From contig OZ025263.1 of assembly GCA_964019135.1 (NCBI GenBank), positions 19,941,123 to 20,005,122 of the forward strand: a stretch of DNA of 64,000 nucleotides. Reading direction: 5' to 3'. The stretch is from Arenicola marina. Its lineage: Eukaryota; Annelida; Polychaeta; Arenicolidae. The position numbers and the translations under genes were made by a program. Positions 51,220-64,000 of this stretch are shown one piece after another; the first letter of the stretch is position 1, and every line of letters starts with the position of its first letter. The notes beneath the pieces were generated by a model. The model did no database searches. It saw only the letters and a program-made list of their open reading frames with translations, and was not told the DNA's origin.

Positions 51220-54200
51220 CTAAATGGCGGGCGAAGTTAGATCACCAGATGTGTTTTTTAAATATTTTTAAAATATTTTAAATTATATTTTTAATAATAT
51301 TTTTGTGTTAAATATTTTTAATATTACATAATTACATAAGCTTATATCAGGAAGGAATGCATTTATGCCTATGCTATGGTATATGTTATACTGAGTTTAA
51401 AGTTACTATAAATCAACATATGCCCATTGGATAAGCAGGGTTAAACAAATTTGGCAGTAGAGTGTATTTATTAATAGCAGCTATCTTTAGTTAGGCTGAA
51501 AAATGTGGTGCCCCCCCCCCCTGTGTATATTCAGTTATTTTAAGATTTAGACAAAATTAATTAAACTGTTAGATCAACAACTTATAAAAAAAATATAGAT
51601 CCATACATACTGTAACTCGTAACTTAACATTGGTTTGAAAACAGTTGAAAAAAGTAACCCTCCTCCGACTAAATGATAAATCTATGTATGAAAATGGAGC
51701 AATATATGCTTTAACACAGCTCATTACCATGAGAAAGGAGCATTTGACTGATTTGAGGTGCTGTTAAATCATTAAAGACAGATAACCCATTGAAAATCAC
51801 TCAAACTTTAAATTTCTTAAATATAGAGGTGACTGAATACAGTTAATTGATCTAGGCATACTGCAAAAATGTGGTACATTGTTCGTTTTACAGTGAAATA
51901 TTAGATGTAGATCTATCATATAAACTAGATCTATGCATGTATTTAAGTGATGAGTTTGAGCTTCTTTTTCTGGAACATACACTGCCCTTTATTTGAGGTA
52001 ATCAAAGCATGTCTACCTTTGAAAGGTTGACAGTTACTTCACAACAAATGCAGCTTAATCCTGGTTAAATCTAATGCTGAAATAAATTTCTTTTCTTCAC
52101 TTTTCTTCAGAAACTGTTGTTTTTTGCTTCAATGCCCTTTTTTGGACATATTTTGGCTTCAATAGCTTTTCTTCACAAAGTTATATTTAATTAATTCTTG
52201 TGAACTGGCTACTTTTTGCTTTTTAACTTTCAGCTAAGCTTGTTTGTTTCATTAGTCTATTTTTTGTTTGTTTCTGTAACTACAAAAAGCAACTGGTCAA
52301 TGACAAAATACATGAAAGCATGCATGTCCTCTGGCTTGGTAAAAAACCATTGGTAAAGAATTCAATATTTTATCAACATGCATGTGTTTAGGCAAATAAA
52401 CTCTGCAAATGTAATTGTTTGTTTTTATCGACTTTTCCCTAATTAATGGGGTTTTTCTTGCTTCAATACCCTGTTTGTGTACTTTTTTGGTTTCAACTGT
52501 TCAATGGTTTTTTTCTTCACACTTTTTTTTCATTCATTTTTGGAAAATAAAAAGTTTAACTTTAGCTAGACGGACTCGGAGTCTTAATATTTTTCTTAAA
52601 CAAAGTTTTGGTTTTAAAACTGTGCAAAGTGACTGCAATCATGGAAATAAATTCTAGTCCAACAAAGCAGAAAATTCTGCAAATGCAATTATTTTGGTCT
52701 AGACTTTTCCTCAATTGATGGCGCTTGTTTTACTTCATTGCGCTTTTTTTTGTTGACTAGCTTTACCCAATGAATGGCCCTTTCTGTTTTTTTTGGCTTC
52801 ATGAATTGGCTTGTTTTCTTCTCATTTTGTTTTTTTATAACAAAAAAAGACTCAGTGTCTCTCTAAATATTGGGTAGGTTTTTGTGAATTACCTTTCCTT
52901 TAACTTCAGTTATATTTTTTTCTTTAGTTTGTCATGTTCTAAAAAAACAGTGAAAGGCTAACTAACCAAAGAAAAACAATTCTAGTCTACGCTAGCTGGG
53001 GTCTAAATTGAAGTTAAGCGACCAAGGAAAAAAAATCCAACTGGTATTCTTGATTAAGAAATCAGAAGAATGTTTCGACACCACCATTTTTGTTTCAAAA
53101 CTTACATCTTAAGTTGGGACTATTTTTGTTCTTGCCGTACACAGAATTTGAAAAGGGGGGTGGAGTCAAAACTTGTCACTGCATGTGGGGGATCCATGCC
53201 ACCTCATATAGCATTCTTCCCCAGAAAGGGGGGGTCCATGCCTCAGATGGAAAAAAGATACATTAAAAGATGGCATTCATCCTCAAAAAGGTGGGGGGGG
53301 GGAGGTCTGGACCCCCTAAAGCCCCCCCTCCCTGGATCTGCGCTAGCTCTATTAGTGTCTTCTTCGACAAATTTGTTAATTTTTTCGTAACATGTAAATT
53401 GAAGAACTTGTCATGTGGGAATGTCTATAAGACATATACCTTTTTTTCAAATAACTTACTTTACATAGTCATAGACACAAGCTTTCCATACTTGAAGCTT
53501 AAAACATTGCTTAAAACATCACATCGACAGTGAGTTGTACCTTGGCAGATCTATTATCTGGTGATCGTGTAACAGAGATGTGTGCTGCTATGACTGTCAA
53601 AAGGTACCAGTGAAGAATAATGTGTTATTTAATGTTAACCTACCTATTTCGTCTTTGGAGCTGAAGCCGTATCCACCATTGGTTAGGCTAATTTAAACAC
53701 TCAAAGTGTCAGTGAAACTTATTGTTGACTGACAATTCAATTGTTCAACCCGAAAAAGGCTACTCATGCTACACGGACCAGACAATGTAAATATACAAAG
53801 CCTGGTAATGGAACCAGCAGTTAATTTGTCAAGGACAATTAAGTTCGGAAAACCTGGGAAAGTTTGGACAAAAAGCACAGAACCTTGTTTACAAAACTTC
53901 AAAGCATAACACTGTCAGTGTCACTGCAAGGTGGGCGATAATACGGTAATACCCCACGATGCCAATCGAAAAGCGGACGGTACATTACGTTGAAGAAGGC
54001 TTTTGTGCTATTCGTATGTTAGGCAGTTTTCTGAAGATGATACGGTTTAATCACGTAGTCGTTGAAACATTCGCCCAATCGGTTGTTTCTCACAGTCATA
54101 TAAATCGGATTCGAAGTGTCATAATTGTGCGGACGAAGCGTTACGCCCCGCCCGGCAGTTCGAATTGACGCGCCGCCTACCTGCGAGAGCGTTTAATTCA

Positions 54201-54251
54201 GGTTAAATTTAAGCCAATCATAGAGTCTGGCACAGTCCGAAAAATCGGCCT
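51220..54251. other. AT-rich intergenic DNA
   Basis: No gene. T-rich tracts with loosely repeated phrases (TTTTTTGGCTTCA, TTTTCTTCAC) at about 52090-52950 suggest an old degenerate repeat. C runs lie at 51512 and G runs at 53148 and 53288. Confidence 0.45.
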
Positions 54252-54303
54252 GAGGGACCGGTATTATCGCTCATCTGTGAGGGACCGGTATTATCGCTCA
54301 TGT
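54252..54303. repeat. 27-bp tandem pair
   Basis: GAGGGACCGGTATTATCGCT recurs at 54252 and 54279. Confidence 0.9.
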
Positions 54304-54454
54304 GGTCACGGTTTTTCAATCGCATGGACATGAAATTTCAATTTTATTAACTGATTGACCATTAAACTTATTAGCTAATTATCACACTTCCTAATTGGTT
54401 TTCATTGGCAGGTCCAATAGCGGGTGGGGCTACCAGGGCAGACAGTGGAAGCCC

Positions 54455-54529
54455 TTGGCGTAAGTGCCCCCTAGCAAGCCCGCTTCTCTAGGATGGAGAA
54501 GCGGGCTTGCCTGGGGGCACTTGCACCAA
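54455..54529. repeat. 75-nt hairpin with 34-bp arms
   Basis: The left arm (54455-54488, ending AGCAAGCCCGCTTCTC) pairs with the right arm (54496-54529, starting GAGAAGCGGGCTTGC) with about four mismatches and a 7-nt loop. Size and structure resemble a microRNA precursor, but a MITE core is equally possible. Confidence 0.8.
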
Positions 54530-56742
54530 TGGAAACCCTATATTTCTGAAAACGCAATTAGGCCTAGATGGACCATTTGTTTCCCTTTGGTATAGATATA
54601 ATAATTTGTTTTAGTCATAATCGGTATGGTGAGTAGACCCGGATACTCGGTATGGAAACACACTTAATATATTTTAAAGGGGGCCTAGCGTAAGGTTGTA
54701 TGATATACGGACCACTGTATTACTGGTATCCCACATCCTTCGACAAACTATATTATTTTGAAAACTTGTTATTTATCTTATATTTCATAGGTAAGTGGGT
54801 AATCAGTCTGCGGCATGAACATCTGCTAAAAAAAGAGACAGCCAGCGTCTTCAGAAGAACTTTGTGGCCTGCTGAAACTCGGCTTAAGGACTCCATATTC
54901 ATAAATATTCATGAAGTAAAGCCTGAGATGACAGTGCCAACATTTTGGTGTTGAATATAATTTGACATTGTCAGCATTAGTATTTCAAAACATTTTATAT
55001 TGTATGAAGCATGTGAAGAAACATTTTATTATATGAACTGTATTGTAAAACAAAACTATGAACATACTTGACATTAATATTCCCATGTTAAGCAATCAAT
55101 TATGTCTGATGTGTGTAATATTTACAATGTTATAAATGGATTAATGGCTGTTTATTGTCTTAATATGATACTGAATTGTGTCGGCTATCTTTGTTAATTA
55201 CACTGTATGTCCATATAACAATCTTTATCACATGTACAACATGTGACGTCATCGTTGACATATAGTTCTGGCGATTGCTGAAATGTTCCCACACAGTTAT
55301 GTTCCAACAGCTTAATTAGAGCTATTTGTTATCATTCAAAAATAAATAGTTTAGACTAAGGCTCATTTGACAATGAGATGATATGTACAAGGCAATATGT
55401 ACTGTACATGACCTGAGACTTCACTGTACTGAGACTGTAATTAAATGCGAATACCTACAACAAATCATGTGTCTGTTTCTTACTTTGTTACAGTTATAAC
55501 AATATTCAATATCACTATACCTTATTACTAACCTAGGGGTTATAACTAATGATGACATCAACTTATCAGCAATGGTCTGATTTTGTTCGAGAGATTTGAT
55601 TCATTTTGAAAAAAGGAAGGCAATTTTTGCATTATTCCAACAAATTCTTGTTTTACATTGTTCAGCTGGTCAAACTGCAAAAGTGCATTCAAAAATAAAT
55701 TATTGGAACTATTGATGAACTCCATTTTATATTATTCCAACGAATTCTTACTACTTGAATTCTTGTTACTTGCATTGTTCAACAGATCAAATTGCAACAG
55801 TGCGCCAAAAATCGTACATTAATCTCGTGAAACTATATTTCTTGAATATTCTTAAGTATTTCGCTAGGACTTCCGCAGTGGAACCACCCCTCGGCGCCTG
55901 GCTCTTGCGCAGGTAGTCTGGTTCCCTGTCTCTGTCGTAACATATACGTCACGACTACGTCACCGATAGTCAGGATACCAGTGTGCGCAGAGACTCTAAA
56001 CTCGCTCCGAACATGTGCTTCGTTTGTTTGTCCCCAAAATAAAATAAGTAAACCGGAAGTCTTGACCAACGAGACTTTATAGCCCTATACGGTATTTTAG
56101 CGGCCTTCAGATTTAATGCTATTGTACTAGTTAACATGACCACCGACTCGTAATAATATCGGATAACAATGGGTCCTCGGGCTTCCCCCTCGGACTTCAT
56201 TATTATCTGGTAATGTCGTGTTCTTTGGACGCCTAATTAAGAAACCAGCTGCCTCACTCAATCGATGAGGTCTCAACCAATGTCATTTTCAAAGAGCCGG
56301 TATTAGTATCTAAACACTTCATTAATAATTGGCACATATTTAACTGATTACGTTCAGGTCCAATTTGAGTCGCGCCTGTTCTTGAAGGTGGTAATTTGAA
56401 GTAAGTAATTTAGATCATATACAGCAATTTGATATCAATCGCACAGTCATCTAATGTTGATGACCGCTAATGAACATCATAAACTGAATCTGACATTTGA
56501 CTGACGTGGGATGCCTGCTACGATAGATATGAACAGACTGGTGTCACTGCCCCTGTCCCGTGCAAACCTCCGTCACACGTTAATTCTTCTGCTTACTTCT
56601 GCTCTATTTTGTTACAAGATTTATGACGACATCCACTAAACCAAAACATTTTCCTCAAACATCCATTTCATGCATACTGCCACAAATACAGCTTTTGTTA
56701 TTTGCTCCCAAAGCCACGGTGATAAAGGGAAGATGAACTCAT
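54530..56742. other. AT-rich intergenic DNA
   Basis: No gene recognised. A partly repeated phrase (ATTATTCCAACAAATTCTTG and ATTATTCCAACGAATTCTTA) occurs at 55630 and 55730. An ACCGGAAGT ETS-type site lies at about 56050. Confidence 0.4.
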
Positions 56743-56799
56743 TAAGACGAAAAAAATTTCAATTTTCGTCTTATGTCGGTGTGTTCGGTTTGTCTGTGA

Positions 56800-56842
<43 letters not shown>

Positions 56843-57770
56843 GGTTTGTAACGCGGGGCATTATCTTTCGAATGCCTTAAGATATCGACTTCCAAATTCA
56901 CAGAAAGATGCGGAATGGCAATCGTCAGGCTAAGTTCGTAGATGGGCCATGTAGGTCAAAGTCACAAGAATTTTTTCGAAATTCGCTTAACCATTGAAAG
57001 ATAGGACCAAAAAATGGGAAAATCGCTATAACGTTCGTAGTTTCCATTCAATCATGCTGCAAAGTATTTCACGTATTGGGCCCATTAGTACCTTCTATAT
57101 CGTCTTTCATTTGTGCAAATCGCCCGAATAGTTTTCCTGCTAAAAATTCCCAAAGTTTAACATGGGACCCTATGGGAGCATTTTGGCGGGAATCAGGTCT
57201 CCATAATTTCTCCATGAAGGGGACATGTCAGACAAACGACACCTTGCGTGAGAGATGACATTAGTATTTGGGCTTAAAATATTATATTGACCAAGGTCAC
57301 GCTTCCAAGGTCATGGTCACATCAAGGTCAAGGTTACGAAACATGTATTCCCGCGTAACTTCGTTAATATTTGGTCTAGCGATTCGCGGTTTGTTTCAGA
57401 GTATTCTTCAGAGACAGACGCCAAGGTAATGTGCCCTCAGATTTCACTTCACATTGACAGTTTTCGAGTTATAGGATAATCAATTTTGACATTGCCGAAA
57501 GTGCAAAAAAATCGCTGTGACTAAATAAATGCAGGTAGATGACTCATATGTGGTGGAATATGTACCCATATTACTGACATCATGTATGCCAAATGCCATC
57601 GAAATCGAACCAGTGGTTTCGACGCTGGCAAATAATCACACTTTAACATGGTCAATCCCATTATAAAGCCTCGATACGCCAAATAACTGACGGCGTGCCA
57701 TGCAAACGTCATGAAATGGGTCTTAACATAGTCGAATTGGTCCCATAACCACAATTTTCGTCTTCCTTCT
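56743..57770 (+). repeat. Hairpin-ended dispersed repeat family R4, copy 2
   Basis: Begins TAAGACGAAAA...TTTTCGTCTTA (hairpin, 56743-56773) and TGTCGG as at 36850, then a (TCTG)n microsatellite (56795-56842). Further on are several AGGTCA half sites (57291-57335). A matching CAATTTTCGTCTT lies near the right end (57752). Confidence 0.6.
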
Positions 57771-58229
57771 CAAGCTCTGCTTGACCGTCTAGTGCTATAT
57801 ATTCGCGAGTCGACATTCACTTCATTTGCGGTGACCAGTGAAATATTGACATTTAGCAGAATTAACCAATCACCGCTCAAATCACGCATTACGTGGCATG
57901 ATACGTGGTGGCACAAACTAATCCCTTAAGTTTTATTTGACATTTCAATCTTATCACATGTGCTACAGTTACGGCATGGAGTTGACATATGGCTGATGTG
58001 AGCGGACAGTGGTTAATGTCAACTTAAAGTCAAAGTCATAAATGCCGGAAAGTGACGTTTCGGCCCATATTTTCACATTCATTGACACCTTGAAGGGGCA
58101 TTTCGAACGAAATGCCCACTTTACTGTAAAGATTAAAGGCCAGCTTGTGGATACGTTAATTCGTATTATTACGAGTTGATGGTTGTGTAACTAGTACTAG
58201 TAACTAGTACAATAGCATTCATTAAAACG
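57771..58229. other. Spacer
   Basis: No gene. 58133-58210 shares GAGTTGATGGT and TAACTAGTAC with 18700-18730, a short dispersed repeat. Confidence 0.35.
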
Positions 58230-58393
58230 GACTTCCGGTCATGCGCATAACACTCGCCAGGCGGCGCACTAAGCGAGGGTGAAAACAAACGCACGTGGTC
58301 CATTTGTTTGCTATGTTGCGTTATATTTCTCTCCTTATCGGTCGCCCTGATCTTGCATTATATAGAGCTACCTATGCATATTAGGCCGTACCG
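58230..58393 (+). promoter_or_regulatory. Candidate promoter
   Basis: An ETS-type ACTTCCGG (58231-58238) lies directly beside an NRF1-like ATGCGCAT, in CpG-richer DNA (CGCCAGGCGGCGCAC). TTATATAG at about 58358 is only some 30 bp before the next ATG, so the ETS/NRF1 pair is the better signal. Inference from motifs only. Confidence 0.35.
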
Positions 58394-58585
58394 ATGTCTG
58401 GCGTGCTCCCAAAAATCAACATACAAGGAAAACTAAGGTCTTCTTTGAAATTGACTATCAATAAACAGACTCAACAGGCTGTAGATATAGGGGTCAGGAA
58501 GGGCCAAATGGCGACACGCGACAAAGGCTCATTTAAAAAATCGACATTCGACATTGACCCCCAAACTCCGACACTGAGGATCTGA
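58394..58585 (+). CDS. Small frame behind the candidate promoter
   Basis: 63 codons from ATG 58394: MSGVLPKINIQGKLRSSLKL, then TINKQTQQAVDIGVRKGQ. Basic, with no family recognised. It may be a first exon (no strong donor seen) or chance. Confidence 0.3.
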   Translation: MSGVLPKINIQGKLRSSLKLTINKQTQQAVDIGVRKGQMATRDKGSFKKSTFDIDPQTPTLRI

Positions 58586-60529
58586 AAAAGCGATATCGAC
58601 ACGGATTTTTTTTTAAACGACACTGAATTTAGCCAAAAAGTGACACGAAACGTCGTGATAAAAACATAAAACATTTGACACGGGGAATTTAGAAAAAACG
58701 CCTCTTCCAGACCCAGGCCCACCTGGCATTCAACAAAATTTTCTTGGACATTATAGAAATTTATTGAAGTGGAGAAATTTTTTTTTTTACTGTCCATGTA
58801 TTAATTAGATCGACTCCTGTACTGCCTTTCGGAGCAGGTGAAAAAAATGACGGTTATATCTGTAACAAGGCCCAAAGAAAGTGTTCCTGTGGGCCTCCCT
58901 CATCCCAATTAAGTACCCCATCCCCTGGATATACCTGTATATATTTATTAGGCTGTAGCTTGATAATTACAAATTGGGAAATAGTACACATGCATGCATA
59001 TGTACTATTTCCAAACTGCAGGTTGCTGCCGGGTGCATGCCTGGGGGCTATCAGCTGTTTTTGCTGCAATAGGTGCAAGATTATTTTTGATGAGAAACAG
59101 GAGTGCACGCGCAATATGGGAGCATGTATTGCCTTTAAAATCCTGCCCCCCCCCCACCCTCCCTCAAAGTTATCTAATAATAATAATATATATATTTCTG
59201 TCAATAAGGAAACCGGTTTCCCCCCGAAAATCAGGGTTTTAGAATATATAAAGCATTATCGAATTCAAGCAGTGGATCTAATGTAAAGTTAAAAGTTTAA
59301 ACAAACGTTTAATCCAGATTATTTCTTTCAATCCACATATTCATGACAAGAGAGAATTTTGTTTCACAAAATGCAGGATATATGAATTTGTTTAGGCTCT
59401 AAATTGGGTTCACATATGGTTTGTTTCTAATTACGTTTCAGCAAGGTAAGAATTTAGCCGCAACGAATGAGGGATATGGGGAAAAGCACTGAATTAATGC
59501 AAGTGATAATGTTTTGAATATGCATTCTGACCAACTACACTACATGTACAGTCCTGTATTAGTCCTGTATTAGTTTTATTCTGCTCCAAGACTTGCAAAA
59601 GTTGTCTTCATGGACTTCAAATCCGACCTTAAAACGCCTATAAATAAAATGATATACCAGTACACGTATATCAACCCGTTACAGGAGAAATCTATAAAAT
59701 AAATGTCAAAGACTACCATCTTCAACCTGTAATGGAGCAATTATGAAAATATTCATCCATGTTTGGGCTGTAAAATCTCACGAGATAAGTCAATAACTGA
59801 GCTCAATCTGGAAGAATTCAGTATGTTTTTTTGTCAAGCTCAATGAAACCTATTTTCCCCAACAAATCAAGGCAACTTGTTCTCATAAAATGTAAGGCAA
59901 AACCATATTCAATCAATTATGAAAATGTTTATCAATGTTGTTGTTGTACTTCTGTACTCCAGGCCCCAGGTACAATTACACAAAAGCAATTGTATATAAA
60001 AACAGAACAAAAACAAACAATTAAACTGGTAAACAGTTGTACGGTACAAAACTGGTAATATATCGTGTTGTCTGACAATTTAACAGATGTATATGCCTCT
60101 GAAACTGATCATTATGGGTTAGTAATAGTTTGCTGTGTTGTATATAGTTCAGTACACTTTTGACTTCACCCCAAGTTTCACCATATTGCAAGTTTATAAG
60201 TTGCATCATTGGCATTACAAGACATAATTAAGGTTAAAAAATTCTGCAGTCACAAACGTGATTGGTGGGCAGGTACTTTCCCCTGATTTTACTTTATAAA
60301 GGACAGGTCATTAAAACGTGATATTGGTTTAAAACTGTGTCGTGCCTTAGCTTATGATTGTTTAATGTAGCTAAGAATGGTTACGAGTGTGTACAAGGAT
60401 ATTTTGCTTTTTGTAATGATGTAAGTCCATAAGTGAGCTCTAAAAGTCAGGAGATACAATATTATTATTTTAACTCCCTTGTTTACTTACTGAAAATATT
60501 TGTCAATACCCTGGCTTACAATTTGGAGA
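58586..60529. other. AT-rich intergenic DNA
   Basis: No gene recognised. Short frames at 58854-59286 overlap on both strands without family features. A C run lies at 59145. Confidence 0.4.
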
Positions 60530-61170
60530 CAAATGTGGGATATGTTACAAAAATTAATATAAGATGTACATGAAATACGAGATGTGGTCAACATGAATAC
60601 ATGTAATGTAAAGGTAACAAAGGGTACAAAAATGTGGGAATGGGCAAAATGTGCGATGTGTTCAAACTGAATACTCATACATGGGATATATGAGATAATA
60701 AGGGGTAAATTAAGTAGTTGTCAAAATGAATATATAGGATATGTATAAGATCGGTGTAAACTTGTGAGATGTCTAATTAAATATAACATGTGTCATATTA
60801 GCAGTAAACAATGAGTAAAAGAATGTAGAAGGGAAAATTAGTAGGAGACAAAAAATGTAGGATGTGGCAAAATGAATATATGCAATATGTTTTATTTAAT
60901 GTAGAAATTATGGAGTGTTGTCAAAATGAACATATTTAATGTACAAAATTGGGATTGCAAATGTGAGATGTCATTAAAATGAGTCTAAGATACATATATA
61001 GGAGATTGGCCATAAAGAATGGGTAACTAAATGTAGGGGAGGGGAAATATTAGAGAAGAAACAAAAAGTGGGATGTGGTAAAAATGAATAAGAGTACAGA
61101 ATTATAAAATTGAACGAAAACATATGAGATGTTGTCAAAATAAATATAGGATATGTATTAGATTGAGATA
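60530..61170. repeat. Degenerate purine-rich tandem-like region
   Basis: Phrases such as CAAAATGAATATA, GGATATGT, GAGATGT and AAATGTAGG recur at irregular 50-150-bp spacing. The plus strand is strongly A/G biased. Probably an old, decayed tandem array. Confidence 0.5.
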
Positions 61171-61611
61171 AAAATTAAGTATAATTGATATTGGGCCCAC
61201 AGCCACACATATATAACCCCCCCCCCCCCATGCCCCACATTGCGGTCCAAACAGGTCCAAAACCAAGGAGAAGGCGACCTGCGTGACCCGTACCTCACCC
61301 TTTTCTCTGTTGGTTCGTTGTGCTTTAAGCCAGGTACTTCTAGTTTTCAACATGCCTGGCACTAGCTGCACCTTCCAATTTAGTCGTGGGACATTACACA
61401 ATGAAAGAAAAAATAGGCGCAAAACGACGGAAGCAAGCTAGCAGAAAACCCTGCGAAAGACGCGATTCATATGCAGATCTATAACCACGTGGCTATGTTT
61501 TCACCTGAGCGATAACGAGGCTGCGTATTTTCACCTACTACGCATGCGCACCAACATTGTGACGTCAGTCTGTTTCCATGAATTAAATCTGAAGGTCGCT
61601 AAAGTTCTGTA

Positions 61612-62010
61612 ATCTGACCCAAACCGCTCTCCGGCCCGTTTAATAGACAATCGTTGCCATAGATACATGGCTTAGAACAATGAAACATGACGTCATATAC
61701 AAAGAATTGCGGTTATTGATTTAAATGGCCCACCCAGCCGCTTAGTTGCCTAGCTGCCCGTGCCGTTTCTTGGGTTACGATATACTGATATATACTACTT
61801 ATATGGTGTAAAGAAGGCGACTGGCTCACAAAATGTGGGAAGGCTTGTAAGTGCTAAACTGTTTACTTCGGACGTTGTATGTGAAGTAAAGCAAAGAATC
61901 AAGTAGACCTTTTAACGCCGAGCACATATGGTAGGCAAACTAGAACTTAATTCAACCCGTAATACTACTTTAATAGTAATAGCGCGAGTTTTGCATGGCG
62001 TTCGACATTT
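61612..62010 (+). repeat. Dispersed repeat family R2, copy 2
   Basis: Counterpart of 18935-19335; same orientation and landmarks, with a TGACGTCA at about 61689. Confidence 0.7.
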
Positions 62011-62582
62011 TATTAGCTCCACATCAAGCTGTAGCATCCCTTTCTTTTCATTATTCGTCTTCGCCTCGCTAACTCACGCTATTGCTATAATATTAAAGTG
62101 TTCGTGCCACGACTTTGTTTAGCTCGGATCTAACTTTGTTTAGGGAAGACAAACAAATAAGAATTTGTTTTAATGGGAGTTCACAGTTTTTATTCCACGA
62201 TATCACTATAAACGCGTTCGTCAAAGGAGAAAAAGTGCGCCCGGGCGGGTTCAATTATGGGAGCATTGCATCTGAGCGTTATTTAGAAATTCCTCAATGC
62301 TGTCACAGGAGCTTTGATGCAGTGCGTAGGTTGTTGTCGAGGGCGTGTATTGTTCTCAATATAAAAGCACATACGTTTGTACTCCCCTTTGACGTCACTT
62401 TCCTAGCTCCCAGAATTTAAATCGGCATGTGCGAAAGCAAGTGGAAAAAGTATTCCCTTCAACTATTTGGGGCGTTATAGCTCGATAATATAAGCGTGGA
62501 AACACAGAAGATGAATATGAGCTAAAGTTGTTTTGGCGTGGCATTTAACTGCGATATTTTGAAGCGTTTTCAACAAAAACTT

Positions 62583-63415
62583 GTGCTACCCTTCAAGGCG
62601 CATCTTTAGTGTATGTTCACTTTTTGATGCGTAATGTTTGATTTTGATACTCATTTGTGGTATTAGGTTTTTGGGAAAAAGCACTAAATGACATCAGTTT
62701 TTCCGTTATTTCGCTTTTTCACACATTTAGAGCAAGGCTAGCACTATAAGGTTCTGACACATCATAGCACTATGAATAAAAATGACCGCTGGAGAATCTT
62801 AGGTCTTTCTGATGCGTCACGTGACGTCACGATGACGTCAAATCGTCAAAAAATTGTTTTAATATCGATAGCTGCATAATAAAAATTAGTCTCTCCTGCT
62901 GGGAAAAATGTTTTGTCCCGTATTCCAACAGTACCTTTGGCACGCATCATCAGGATTTTTGTGCGTTGTTAAACATGGTATCCAGTAACCACAATGCTTA
63001 CCATATGGAATTCGAGTAAGAAATGACGTCACAGGAATTTTTCAAAATGTTGCCAATGATGAAAGATACATATTTTTGGTGCTAGCACCGGCTCCCACGG
63101 GCGTCCTATTTAAGCCATCACTCTATGCTTGCAGTTGTGGATGAATAATACTAAGTTGAGCCATTAGCTTTAAACGTGGTGACATAACTCTATTACTTTT
63201 TGGTATATAGTCAAAAACGTTCGACATGGAACCCTATGGAGATAGAACTTCATTCAAAATGACCTACTTCCGTTTGGGCGACTTCACTTTCCTTCGCAAT
63301 GGATGAAGATGTTGATGAGTGCAGGAGACTTATGGCAAGCACATGGCGAAAGGCAAGACGCAATTATGTTTCCATGGCAACGGAACACTGTCCCAATGGT
63401 AAAGTATACAGATTC
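62583..63415 (+). repeat. Dispersed repeat R1, copy 2 (CRE-bearing)
   Basis: Counterpart of 44738-45600. Carries GCGTCACGTGACGTCACGAT and TGACGTCA sites at 62822 and 62833, and another near 63025. Confidence 0.8.
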
Positions 63416-64000
63416 TGGGTAGATTAGAAAATCCGTCACAAATCGGAAAATAGTGCCTGCATGGTGCATTTCCACCTGCGTAACGCCTACAGTATGCGCT
63501 TTGCCCTACATAGCGCCTATAGGAAGCTCTTTGATCTACATATGGCGCCTACAACACGCACTTTGACCTACCTTGCCCGCCCTGGCTCCACTCTCCCTTC
63601 CTTCGCCTATGGACGCGATATGACCAAAAGTGGTTAAAGCGTCCTGAATAGCCAACAAACCTAACCCGGGTTGAAACCCCAACCTGGCGGGGATGAACTG
63701 GTGCACCACACTGGTGCAATGTCTCCGAGAGGTGGCAGTACTTCACTCTTCGAGAACCCCTGACAGTCTCCAGGAATTGGGCTGGCTGGTTCTGCGTTTT
63801 ACAAATGTTTATACGGTGGTATATAATTATGTTTTTATTTACAAGCAGGCAAAATATAGGCATTGCCAGATAATGTGACGTTACGGGGAAGTTAATTAAA
63901 ACATCAAATTCAAATCAAACTCCGCGCTCTTTTGAACTACGTACCTCTTGTTAACTACGTCATTATCATCGGGTAAGACATATCCGCTGAGAGAAATAGT
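63416..64000. other. Spacer with a short tandem repeat
   Basis: 63483-63575 holds three imperfect units of about 31 bp built on GCGCCTACA..GCGC/CTTTG.CCTACAT. No gene recognised to the window end. Confidence 0.5.

Noticed and set aside
56790-56850. VCLSVCLS-type coding repeat
   Set aside because: A (TCTG)n microsatellite within dispersed repeat R4.

Overview
This is animal (metazoan) nuclear DNA: intron-split genes with GT-AG junctions, abundant minisatellites, 5'-truncated LINEs, tRNA-derived SINEs and a decayed Ty3/Gypsy-type element. The repeat style suggests a marine invertebrate (invertebrate deuterostome or lophotrochozoan), but no feature fixes the phylum. Most of the window is intron or intergenic DNA.

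The main genes are two minus-strand paralogues of carbohydrate sulfotransferase 15 (CHST15/GALNAC4S-6ST-like), Golgi enzymes that sulfate glycosaminoglycans. Copy B is complete in six exons (49844 down to 17141, about 519 residues). Copy A lies downstream of it (11392 down to 6745) and shows exons 1-4 only. Exons 2-4 and their introns are near-identical in A and B (A 6262-10733; B 19690-19970 plus 27233-32268), while the two first exons are strongly diverged. B carries about 7.3 kb of extra DNA in intron 4, and a LINE between exons 3 and 4.

The most striking signal sits at the end of exon 2 in both paralogues. The last 49 nt of the exon, which encode the PAPS-binding loop, plus the first 7 nt of the intron (the splice donor) have been amplified into an exact 56-bp tandem array: 28 units in A and 13 in B, counting the exonic unit. 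Intron 2 therefore begins with a ladder of consensus 5' splice sites.

Region by region: 1-5953 holds a plus-strand half-RRM open frame running into a 4.8-kb, 24-bp minisatellite. 6262-11392 is sulfotransferase A. 12868-16310 is a broken Gypsy-type fossil. 17141-49844 is sulfotransferase B, with introns that hold a 189-bp tandem array, a GC-rich CTCF-like site, hairpins, three LINE bodies, a SINE, a terminal-inverted-repeat element, C-rich minisatellites and a 15-bp minisatellite. 49845-64000 is mostly AT-rich intergenic DNA with dispersed repeats carrying clustered TGACGTCA palindromes, two hairpins and one small promoter-like locus.

Limits: exon boundaries come from splice consensus, phase agreement and remembered family alignments, not from transcripts. 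Repeat family names are given only at the level the sequence supports.
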